In this document: positions 11,401 through 20,610 of the stretch, in pieces
Layout: each line of letters starts with the position of its first letter
Position numbering within the stretch: the stretch's first letter is position 1
Assembly: GCA_037176725.1 (NCBI GenBank)
Contig: JAZBRS010000050.1
Coordinates: forward strand, 15,828,001-15,892,000
Direction: 5' to 3'
DNA: 64,000 nt
Source: Posidonia oceanica
Lineage: Eukaryota > Streptophyta > Magnoliopsida > Alismatales > Posidoniaceae
Notes under the pieces: model-generated
The model's input: the letters and a program-made list of their open reading frames with translations, nothing else
Told to the model about the DNA's origin: nothing
Database searches by the model: none
Translations under genes and position numbers: made by a program

Positions 11401-14400
11401 ACAATCCTTTAAAACCTAATTAACAATCTTAACCTAAAAACAACTACTATAAAATATTTCCAAATCCCTTTTTTTATTTCAATCTTTCTTTTTCTTTTTT
11501 TTCCTTTTCTTTTCTTCCTCCCCACTTTCTTTCTCTTTTCTTTTCCCTTTCTTTTTTCTTTCACCGGCCCGGCCCACTGCAACATCCTCTCCCTCCTTTC
11601 TTTTCTTTCCTTTTCTTTTTTCCCGCAGCGCGGCCCACTGCAGCCCGCACCTCCTCCTTCCCTTCTCTTCCTTTCTTCTTCTTCTTCCTTCTCTTCTCTC
11701 CCGCAAGCGCCAGCAGCAACCCATCTTCCCCCCCGTTTTCGAATCCAAATTTTCCCCCTCCATCAGCATCAGCCTCCTGCCACCTCTGCTCTCACGCCCT
11801 CTCTCAGCCCTCCCATCCTTGGCAGCTCACCCCTTCGGCAACATTTACTCGTGCGTCGCCTCGCTAGTCAGCTCTCCCTTCAACAGCAATTCCCCTGCGT
11901 TTGTGGATTCAAATCCACCACTCGCACTCAACACTCCAGCCTCCTGATAAAACCAGCCTCCACTCTTCTCCTCCTTCACCTTTTGCCAATTGAGAGAACC
12001 AGAGAGAGAGCGTGAGAAGAGCCAGCATCCACTCTTCTCCTCCTCCACCTTTTGCCATTTGAGAGAACCAGAGAGAGAGCGTGAGAAGAGCCAGAATCCT
12101 CCTCCTTCTCCTTCTAAGAAAACCCAACTCCCTTCTCCCAGCCATCAGACCTCCAAACTCCTCCAAACTCTCCCGAATTCTTCCCCAATCCTCACCCAAC
12201 ATCCAGCATCCACCTCCACTCCTTCACCGTCCTGCCTCAACCCAGAATCCAGCCCAAACACCCCGAACCTCCACTCACCAGTACAGACCACCTTCCACCC
12301 AAAATTCCCAGTGCCACTGTCCACAAACTCACCCCAAAATCCACCACAGAACTCACTAAACCACCACCTTTCCAGACCTCCCGACCTTCCACCCAAACAC
12401 CCACCACAGTTCCTACAATCCACAACAAACACCTGTTTTCTGCCCGAAATCCATCAAATCAGCAACCACCCATTCCAGCCTCCCTCAGCCCAATTCGAAC
12501 CCCTCTTCACCTTCACCAAGCCTCAAGCAATCCATCGGAAGCCTCCACCCAGCCCAAGGAGCAACAGAGTGCCACCCCAACCTCCGGCTGAACCAGCAGC
12601 ACCCAAATTTCGGATTTCCTTCCACCGGCGTGCGAGCTTGCTCCAGTGCAGCCTCTGAGCTCCAGAGGACCTCCAGGAGTCGAATCGGATAGCCGTGTGC
12701 CATCGGGAGCGCCTGCAGCAGCTGCACCATCGCCGTCGTCTTCTGCTCAACCCACCGACGTCGGGGGAGCACACCAATCGCGAAAAAAGGTAACTCTCAT
12801 GCCATTAGCTTAGTTTCCTCCTCCTCTTGCTTCCCAACCCATTAGAAGTAGGTTCCACCCCCTATCGCGCCGGGTCGTCGCCGTCGTTGACCCTTCTTCT
12901 CTGGCGAGCTCTCTGCGCGCAAACTCGCTCCGTATGTCCGCAAGCTTCGCCGATCGTCCTCCGAGCATCATGGAGGTTCCAGGAACCTCACCCTGCCCTC
13001 CGCTTCCGCCGGGAACGCCTCCAGCTCCTGGCTCGACTCTAGCACCTCCTGCAGAACTCCGCCGCTACCTCCGACGCGCTCAGGCCTCTGTCATGGCTCG
13101 TCGACCAGCCTCCGGCCTCCAACCTCCGGGGACGTTCTGCATAGCCCGCCAGCCCTCCAGCTCCGCCGGATTGGGCCTCCTCCTCCGGCACAAATGCTCT
13201 GCAACTTCTGCTACAGTGTTTTCTTTATTTTAATGCCGTACGTTTCGTTTCGTTTTATTTTTCTGTTAACTTAGGAATTTTACCATCATATTGCATCTCT
13301 GCCTTGTAGTTTTATTTATTTGCTTTTGGGTCCAGCCACAGTTTATGTTTGATTTAATTCTGAATAAAAACCATATAACATTGCATGAAAAATATGTAGT
13401 TTCTTTTATTTGCATGTCAGTCCTGCTGTTGTTTAAAAACTTCTGATATCATTTACTTTTAGCCCAACTATTTATTTTTATTGCATGTTAGTCCTCTGCA
13501 GTTCAAAGCTTTTTAGTTTTCTTTAGTTTTAGCCCAGTTATTTCTTTTATTTGCATGCTAGCCCTGCTGTAGTTTAAAATACTTTACTGTCTCTTAGTTT
13601 TTAGCCCAGTAGTTTATTTATTTTGCATCTAAGTCCTCCAGTTGATAAATGTCATTTAAATGCCTGCTTTTACTTTATTACATTGCTCTTAAGTCCTGCT
13701 GTTTATTTTATTTGCAAATCAGTCCTCTGTTTAATTGTTAGATTTATTTAATTTCGTATTTTACCATATTACATTGCACTTTTATCCTATTTTATTTTAT
13801 TATTGCTTTCCAGTCCTCTGCATGTTAGAAAAATCATTTAGTTGCATACTTTACCATATTAAATTGCATTTGAGCCCCTACAAGTATTTAATCTGTATTT
13901 TAGTCCACTGCATGCATTCACAACATTCATTTAAATTGCATTTTTTCCATATTACATTGCATTTCAGACCCTGCATTTTATTGCATTTGCATTTACGTCC
14001 TTAGTCCATTCAGATTTCATTTAATCCCTTTTAAAATCTTATTGCATTATTAAAAAACCCAGAAACTTTTTTTATTGCATCTAGACCCCCAGGTTTTCAA
14101 AATCATTGCATATAGGTCCCTAGGTTTGCATTTTAATCACATTTAGGTCTTTTTTCTCGCATTTTCGCATGCATTGCACCCATACCTCATTGCACTTAGC
14201 ATTTTAGCACACTTTTAAGCACTTTTAGCTCCTATGTATGTGGGAAGCCCTGTTCTGCACATTCCTAGGACCTTTTTATACTTAGATCCCTTCTTTTACC
14301 TGGTTCTTGGGTCTTCTGATCTTGAAGCCTGTGCAACTCCCGATTGGACCGCCGGATCTTCACGACCAAGTTACCCAGATCACCCTGGTGGAGCGGACTC

Positions 14401-14912
14401 CCATGCTGACCAAGTTTACCTCTGATCAGGCCTCAGATCTCCAAGGTAAGTTCTTCTAAACCACTGCATAGCACTTTGTTGCATATCACTTGCATTGCAT
14501 GCATTGTTTTCGCCCCGCGTTTTCCATGCATGTAGATTAGGCCTCCCCTCTTGCCTATCCACTCTACTCCCTCTTTTCGCGTACTCTTAGTGTTTTTGGG
14601 TTGAGTTCTCTTTGGATTCACTACTGATCGCGACCTTCTTCCCCTTTTTCCACGATCCGATTGCACCGCGAGCTTTTGGTAGCGTGCGAGACACATCGTG
14701 GGACGGTTTAGTGGGAAACAGTCACGGACAGTGGTGATCCCCCTGCTTGCTTTCATTCCCCCTTGTAGGTCTTCACACCTACTTTACGTGGTCCTTAAGC
14801 AGTGTTTGTCTTCACACTTACACCATTTGCCTCTCTTTACTTGTTTTACTCTTCCCCTTTGCATGTTTTTACAGTTGCATTGCGTGGCTTTTACGATGTT
14901 TTATTTCCCTTC

Positions 14913-15062
14913 GTTTCTTGCATTATTTTGCGTGTCTGCTTTGTTTCTTGCACTGTTTTGCGTGCCTGCTTCGTTTCTTGCACCGTTTTACGTGCCTGCT
15001 TTGTTTCTTGCACCGTTTTGCATGCCAACTTTCGTTTCTTACACCGTTTTGCGTGTTTGACG
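14913..15062 (+). repeat. 30-bp tandem repeat in GL-2
   Basis: Five units of exactly 30 bp, each starting gtttcttgca and containing gttttgcgtgcctgcttt, begin at 14913, 14943, 14973, 15003 and about 15034. Since 30 is a multiple of three and the unit lacks stops, all three plus frames stay open here. This explains the long low-complexity frames at 14698-15145. Confidence 0.8.
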
Positions 15063-15368
15063 TTGTTTTCCTTTGCATGTCGCCCGTATTGCCTGGTTTT
15101 ACCGATGTTTTGTTTTATCGTCTACATTTGCATTTAGGGCAGTGATGCTTCTTGCCTGGAGTTCTCACGAACCAGGGTTTGCCCGGTTTGGAACACAAAC
15201 AGCGTTGCTGAGCGCTTAGATAGCATGTTTAATTCCTTGCACGCATTCTATCACTTAGAGCACACCTATGAGCATCTAATTAGGCATTCATGGCACTTAG
15301 GCATTCAAAGTATGCATTTCCCTACGTATGCGAGCGTAAGCCTAGAAAGACCGATTCTCGGACATGTC

Positions 15369-15420
15369 GGGGGTGCCTAACACCTTCCCCGCACGTAACA
15401 GGAGTCCTTGCCCTTTCTCA
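15369..15420 (+). promoter_or_regulatory. Conserved LTR block GGTGCCTAACACC in GL-2
   Basis: Contains gggtgcctaacaccttcccc followed by cgtaacaggagtccttgccc. The same block is at 35911-35960 in GL-3 and, on the minus strand, at 20941-20990 and 36356-36410 in the SL LTRs. It is far better kept than its surroundings. Its function is unknown; packaging, dimerisation or transcript processing are possible. Confidence 0.6.
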
Positions 15421-16183
15421 TGGCCCGCAATGACCATATTGCCCTTATCCTAGGCACGAGTCACATCATTTGCATCTCATTGCATCTCATTTCTTTTGCA
15501 TTGCATCGCATTGCATCTTTTACTTGGTTTTGCGTGTTTATTCACGCATTTCCCCAATTTTCCTTGTCTCCCGACTTAATAGACACGGTGGCGACTCTAA
15601 TTTGTCTTATCTTCTTCTTTTCTTTCCTTTTTTCCCTTTTTTTAAGTGTTTTCGAGTTAAGTCTTCCTTCTCGGACACAGCCGCTAATAGTGAACCTGAT
15701 TCTGATCAATGCACGCAAGCTTTGGCAGTGTACATGGACGATCTGAACATCGAGATTACTACAGTGGGCCTACGCAAAGTCTGGAGGAGCACCAGCGTCG
15801 TCCTCTGCCACCTGGTGGATGAAATCCAAGATGTTCTGATACCATGCGTCGTCCTCAGCTACCAGTGCAGCTGCCTCCACAGCAGGGCTAGCGTCATCAC
15901 CATCAGACTCAGTATCCTCGTCAAGGGTGGCCGAGGGACCAGAGCCCTCTGAACCACCAAAGCTACTCGCCGACTCAGTCATCTCGGAAGAAGAAACTGG
16001 GGCAGTCGTGACAACTGGTGCCCCCGCCATCTCAACATCCACCTGTACAGCTGCCACAAGAGTCTCCGCGGCCACAGGCTCCTCCATCGCTGAAGCCAAC
16101 TCGGGCCCACCAAACAACGATGGCCCCTCATCCCGACGAGCAAGCTTCTTCGGCATCATGTACACGCTCCCGTAACGAGGCAT

Positions 16184-16759
16184 TCACTACCAAGGAGGAG
16201 CCACAGACATCAGTGATACACATTCAGAGGAAACGGAGGACTGAAGAGGAATCCAAGCAGAGAATGAGAAGGGGAACACACATGTGTCACAGTCGCCGAC
16301 CAACGATAGTAAAGGGGAGTGTTGCTACTACCACTAAGCACCAAGCTCACAGTCGCCACTCACTGCCGGTCACAGTTGCCGCAACTGCCGGAATACACCC
16401 GCAATCGCCGCTCTGTCGCCGCCCGTGCCCTAGTTTCAGCCACCGCACGGAATGAATCCCGCCACCTCACGCCGGAGAAGTCCGGAAATCGGAGCAGAGA
16501 TCGCTGTCGCCGGAGAAGAAGAAAGGAAGAGTCAAGCGGGAAAATAAGAGGAAGAAGAAGGGCGGATGGAGCTATAAGGGTCCCGAGTTGTAAGACGCAG
16601 GTACTTTTGCATCTTACGTTAGACACTAAATAAATCAGCACCTTACACCTACAGGACTCTGTATTCGTTAAACGCTGAGAGGAATAGCATCTTATGTTAG
16701 ACGCTTATATTGATAGCGTCCTACGCTTCAGAGCAACTTAAAATGCTGAATATCGTTGG
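16184..16759 (-). other. Region upstream of the PMD gene
   Basis: No convincing gene. On the minus strand this would be the promoter and 5' leader of the PMD gene, GC-rich near the start codon. At 16590-16740 it has several NNACGC palindromic units (for example cttacgttagac), as in the retroelement LTRs. The join to the oppositely oriented D1 element lies near 16750. Confidence 0.35.
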
Positions 16760-16925
16760 AAGGCCCCCAAATCAATTTTCTTCCAATTCCATAGGCCTCT
16801 ACGAGCTAAAATGCACATGAGGATGATGGCTTCATGATTTTTGAACTTCCAGACAACCCAGAATCTCCGGTACACCACCAGAGAAACTTAGCCAATGTGA
16901 TTAGTGGATTTATCGTTCACCATTC

Positions 16926-17265
16926 ACGTGTCATAGGATGACGGTCTCTATCGAGAGTGTAGGCAACGCTCGATGAAATGGCATCCGATAATGACAAATT
17001 ACAATAAAAATGAAGCCAACGTAACTAGCAGAGAAGAGGTCAACCCCTTTTGCCCGACACCCGGGAGCATCACGGACCTCTCGCTCACTAACTTACGTGT
17101 CATAGGACGATGGTCCCCGTAAGGAGTGTAGGCTACACTCGATGAAAGGACACCTGACTATGACGAATTGCATGCATGCATGTGTCAGTCCGCTCTTGAT
17201 AATGAGAAAAATTCTAGAGTTATCCCGATATACAAATCAAAGCGAGCAATGACGGAGGAAACTCA
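16926..17265 (+). repeat. Direct duplication, period about 169 bp
   Basis: The stretch acgtgtcataggatgacggt with gagtgtaggcaacgctcgat at 16926 recurs at 17095 as acgtgtcataggacgatggt with gagtgtaggctacactcgat. Both are followed by a gcatccgataatgac-like segment. Confidence 0.7.
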
Positions 17266-17499
17266 TTATCAAGAGTCATGCAATACATAGCAAAACCACC
17301 TCCTTTGCACTCCCGCCAGCATGCATTCATGCAGAAGCACATCACTTTGCATCATGAATGGTCGTCGGAGACGTCTATCCCCAATTTCTGCAATCTCTTT
17401 AGGCTTCCTCGCCTGAGAGCTGGTTGTCCTTTCAAATCTTCTTTAGACTTCCTCGCCCAAAAGTCGGTAGTCTTTTCAAATTCCCCTTTAGAGTATCGT

Positions 17500-18015
17500 G
17501 TTTGACCCCCTCGGGCATGTCCTTGGCCGTGTCTTCTAGTTTGACCCCCTCGGGCAACGTCTCTGGCCGTGTCTTTTAGTTTTACCCCCTCGGACAACTC
17601 CCCTGGCCGTGTCTTTTCATTACCTTGTTCGACCCCCTCGGGCAACGCCCCTGACCGTGTCTTTTCATTACCTTTTTCAACCCTCTCGGGCAATGCCCTT
17701 GGCCATGTCTTTTCATTACCTTATCCGACCCCCTCAAACAACGCCCTTGGCCATGTCTTTTCATTACCTTGTTCGACCCCCTCAGGCAATGCCCCTAGCC
17801 GTGTCTTTTCCGTTTGACCCCCTTGGGCAACGCCCTTAGCTGTGTCTCTTCATTACCTTGTTCGATCCCCTCGGGCAACGCCTCTGGCCGTTTCTGTTTG
17901 ACCCTCTTGGGCAACGCCCTTAGCCGTGTCATTTCAATTTGACCCCCTTGGGCAACGCCCTTAGCTGTGTCATTTCAATTTGACCCCCTTGGGCAATGCC
18001 CTTGGCCGTGTCTCG
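17500..18015 (+). repeat. Tandem array of a GACCCCCTCGGGCAACGCC unit
   Basis: About a dozen units of gaccccctcgggcaacgccc followed by ttggccgtgtctttt and sometimes cattaccttgttc, with period varying between roughly 35 and 45 bp. The unit also returns at 18330-18545 after a different array. Open frames in all readings are repeat artefacts. Confidence 0.8.
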
Positions 18016-18024
18016 TACCCAAGT

Positions 18025-18330
18025 TCTGAGTGTTGGATGTTTGATCCAACTCGATTCTTTGAGTGTTGGATATTTGATCTAGCTCGATCATTTGAGTGTT
18101 GGATGTTTGATCCAGTTCAATCCTCTGAGTGTTGAATGTTTGATCCAGCTTGATCCTTTGAGTGTTGGATGTTTGATCCATCTCAATCCTCCGAGAGTTG
18201 GATGTTTAATCCAGTTCGATCCTTTAGGTGTTGGATGTTTAATCCAGCTCAATCCTCCAAGTGTTGGATGTTTGATCCAGCTCGATCCCTTGAGTGTTGG
18301 ATGTTTGATCCATCTCAATCCTTTCAGCTT
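18025..18330 (+). repeat. Tandem array of a GAGTGTTGGATGTTTGATCC unit
   Basis: About nine units near 33 bp long: gagtgttggatgtttgatcc followed by agctcgatccttt. A related, looser set, agtgttggatcccttatcca, occupies 18550-18890 with cacggcaggtgttggatctt between units. Confidence 0.8.
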
Positions 18331-18967
18331 GACCCCCTCGGGCAACACCCTTGGCCGTGTCTCTTGTTTGACCCCCTCGGGCAACGGCCTTGGCCGTGTC
18401 TCTTGTTTGACCCCCTCGGGCAATGCCCTTGGCCGTGTCTTTTAGTTTGACCCTCTTGGGCAACGCCCCTAGCCGTGTCTTTTCAATACTTCGTTCGACC
18501 CCCTTGGGCAACACCCTTGGCCATGTCATTTCAATTCGACCTTTTCGGGTTCCGAGTGTTGGATCCCTCATCCAGCTCGACCCCCTTTATGTCTTATCCA
18601 GCCTGGTGGCAACAGGTGTTGGATCTTCTTCCCTTTCCAACCCAAGTGTTGATTCTCTTTGTTTTTCAAGTGTTGGATGCCTTATCCAGCTTGACCCCTT
18701 TATGTCTTATCCAGCTTGCTCACGGCAGGTTGTGGATCTTCTATCCCTTTCCAGCCCAAGTGTTGGTTCTTTTTATTATTCGAGTGTTGGATCCCTTATC
18801 CAGCCTGCTCACGGCAGGTGTTGGATCTTCTGTCCCTTTCCAGCTTTGTGGCAGTACAGGCTCACATCCAAGTGTTGGATCTTCTTTTCCTTTTTCTTTG
18901 AAAACCCCCTGGGTAATGCCACACGGGAATATCGTCTCGCCTTGAAGCTAGTTTCATTCCGAAACCA

Positions 18968-18986
18968 TCTTCAAGAAGGGGCAATC
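18968..18986 (+). promoter_or_regulatory. Polypurine tract of D1
   Basis: ttcaagaaggggcaatc lies directly before the LTR. This is the purine-rich primer site expected at the 5' edge of a 3' LTR and fixes D1 as plus-oriented. Confidence 0.65.
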
Positions 18987-19119
18987 TATAAATATCCTGT
19001 TTTGACACTCCCCTTGCACTTTTAGGTACCAATACACTATAACATGTTCCATTCATCATTAGAAGTTATTTGCTCAGCCCAAGTACTCTCAATAGGCCCA
19101 TTTGCCAGTCTGAATCATT

Positions 19120-19690
19120 AAACGCTTGATCTAAGTGTCTAACGTTAGACGCTTCAAACTCAGCGTCTAACGTTGAATGCTGCAGTCTCAACCGTTCTAT
19201 GTTGAACGATAATTTCCAAGCATTTAACGTCCCCAACTCAGTTTATTTCTAAATCTGTCAATTTTCCTTTTGGATCCAAATTAATTTTCAAAGTCAAACG
19301 GGTCCACGTTGGCATAATTACATCATTGATTGATTGACACATGTCTCCTTGATTGAGAGGCCAAATCTGGCAAGTTTGTAACCTGGGTGTGTTGAACGCT
19401 ATGTATTCCAGCGTCCAACGTAGAACGTTGTTGTCCATAGCGTTCTATAACCTGCAATTGTATTCCACAACTTTCCTTGTTTGGCCAAATTTGAAATTCA
19501 ATTCTTGCCTCCTTTAGAGGCCCGTTGACCAGTCAAGGGCTCAATCTAGGCCTAATGATTAATAATCAATCATTATTGGAGGAATATTCCTTTATTCTGG
19601 CAATTGTGCCTCAGGTGGTCGTTGAACGCTGGGATTCCAGCATTCCCAGCGTTCAACGTTGAACGTTGTGATTTCAAGCGTTCAACACTT
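19120..19690. repeat. Palindromic NNACGCTGG motif array in the D1 LTR
   Basis: Three clusters: 19120-19225 (gtctaacgttagacgcttc and relatives), 19390-19445 and 19620-19685 (gttgaacgctgggattccag followed by cccagcgttcaacgttgaac). They sit upstream of the TATA core, as in D2 and D3. Confidence 0.75.
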
Positions 19691-19770
19691 CTGAATTGGA
19701 AACTTTTTGATACAGCTGCCTAATCGTACCAAATTCGAGCCATTTTGCCATTTCTACTCTCCCCCTAGTT

Positions 19771-19792
19771 CTATAAAAGTAGGGGTATCCCC
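19771..19792 (+). promoter_or_regulatory. D1 LTR core promoter (TATA box)
   Basis: ctataaaagtaggggtatcc; same core as in the D2 and D3 LTRs. Confidence 0.65.
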
Positions 19793-20391
19793 AGCCTTGA
19801 GGGAGGACACAATTTGGAATTTTAGACTTTATTTTTGAGAAAGAGTTTGGAAAAGAGAGAGATCAAATAGAGAGAGTTAGAGTGCCAAAAAGCATAGTTC
19901 TTCTACGGTCTTTGACCACATTTTGCATTTTGTGCATATCAAAAGGGGATTTTCTTCTCTCTTTTTTTCTGCATATCACATTTCATTTCATATATTGTTG
20001 TAGCTAAGCATTCATACATAGTTGTAACCAGGGGGATAAAACCTTTCGGGTAAGTATTTTTCTTTGTTTATTTCATACCACTTTCTATTTATCTTGAACC
20101 ACTTACTACACTATATTGATTCGCATTTTTAATATTATTTTACGAGGAAAAGAAGAAGAAGCTCACTAAGCACAGGCACCCTTGGGCAATGCTGGCGTTG
20201 TCCCAATGTAGCTGAACCCACACCGATCTATCTCCTCAAACGTCTCGAGGGCCAGTGCAAGCAAACCGAGAGTGGCGATCACACCGTCTTCATCACCCAT
20301 GGAGTGAAGGAGTCGGATACAAATAAAGGGGACGTCGAGAAAGCAAAAGAGACAAAAACAAGCTTTTCTCCTCCAAAACCTCATATCCACA

Positions 20392-20610
20392 GGACCCAAA
20401 ATAGGAAAAAGAATAATGTAGATAACCGAATGATGAGGAAAATGACTGAGAAGATGATGGACTAAGACTTAGAGACATATTTCTTCTAATGTCTTATGTA
20501 TCAATCATGAGAACAAATTATTAATTTCTTGTATGATGGAAGACCATCCAAAAGGTTATTATAAGAAAGAATAATTCCAAAAGAGCTAATTAATTAGTAT
20601 ACATGGAAGG
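20392..20610. other. AT-rich spacer between D1 and SL-1
   Basis: No gene or recognisable element. Its last five bases (gaagg, 20606-20610) form the left copy of the SL-1 target duplication. Confidence 0.4.

Larger units (their letters stand above)
10166..15763 (+). mobile_element. Giant solo LTR GL-2 (5598 bp)
   Basis: It begins TGTAGACACCCCATTTTGAC and ends GAGATTACTACA, flanked by gtgag (10161-10165) and gtggg (15764-15768), a 5-bp target duplication with one change. It contains no gag or pol sequence, so I read it as a solo LTR left by recombination. Block order: AAACCCTAG-type repeats, T-rich tract (10560-10850), A-rich tract with almost no G (10860-11460), CT-rich tract, a GC-rich proline-coding-like block with a GT donor at about 12790, many gcatttaggtcc-type units (13260-14230), a 30-bp tandem repeat, and the conserved GGTGCCTAACACC block. 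The insertion splits the PMD gene. Confidence 0.8.
8587..16183 (-). pseudogene. Plant mobile domain (PMD) gene, multi-exon, interrupted by a giant LTR
   Basis: Exon segments on the minus strand: 16183-15764 (start MPRYGSVYMMPKKLARRDEG, then an acidic Ala/Glu/Ser region), 10165-10064 after the inserted LTR, 9982-9362, 9277-9104 and 9035-8587. Junctions look canonical: CAG/GTAATT at 10064, CAG/GTATAC at 9362, AAG/GTAGTC at 9104, with acceptors ending CAG, CAG and TAG. The third segment has the PMD hallmark, RCHWNQFVRCYDMLAPFQRE then LSLEDMVRLTGLRVTGR, as in MAIN/MAIL-type proteins, which are implicated in transposon silencing; PMDs are also known on plant transposons. Damage: a stop at 15772, a CAG-to-TAG-like stop near 9850, another near 9220 and stops in the last exon. 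It reads in the same direction as the D3 LTR and ends 40 bp before it, so it may be cargo of D3 or a neighbouring host gene. Confidence 0.7.
16760..18986 (+). mobile_element. D1 internal 3' region (non-coding, repeat-rich)
   Basis: Sequence immediately upstream of the D1 3' LTR, ending in a polypurine tract. No coding frame is supported. It is made of direct duplications and tandem arrays described separately. A long non-coding, tandem-repeat-bearing stretch before the 3' LTR is typical of Tat/Ogre elements. D1 lacks its gag-pol and 5' LTR here, so it is 5'-truncated. Confidence 0.6.
18987..20391 (+). mobile_element. D1 3' LTR (1405 bp, complete)
   Basis: It starts TATAAATATCCTGTTTTGAC (decayed from TGTAGATA...) and ends CATATCCACA. 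It is collinear with the D2 LTR over its whole length and one base longer. Order: palindrome array (19120-19690), TATA core (19771-19792), a GGGTAAGTATTTTT splice-donor-like site at 20050, then the cacccttgggcaatgctggc block (20175) and the gagagtggcgatcacac block (20268). The frame at 20166-20399 is not a gene. Confidence 0.75.

Noticed and set aside
11990..12658. 222-codon proline/serine-rich frame
   Set aside because: CT-rich composition in the giant LTR; corresponding stretches in GL-3 and GL-4 do not keep the frame.
17352..18571. Frames with regular peptide repeats (GVKQETRP, KGSSWIKHPT and similar)
   Set aside because: Direct readout of tandem DNA arrays on both strands in the non-coding 3' region of D1.
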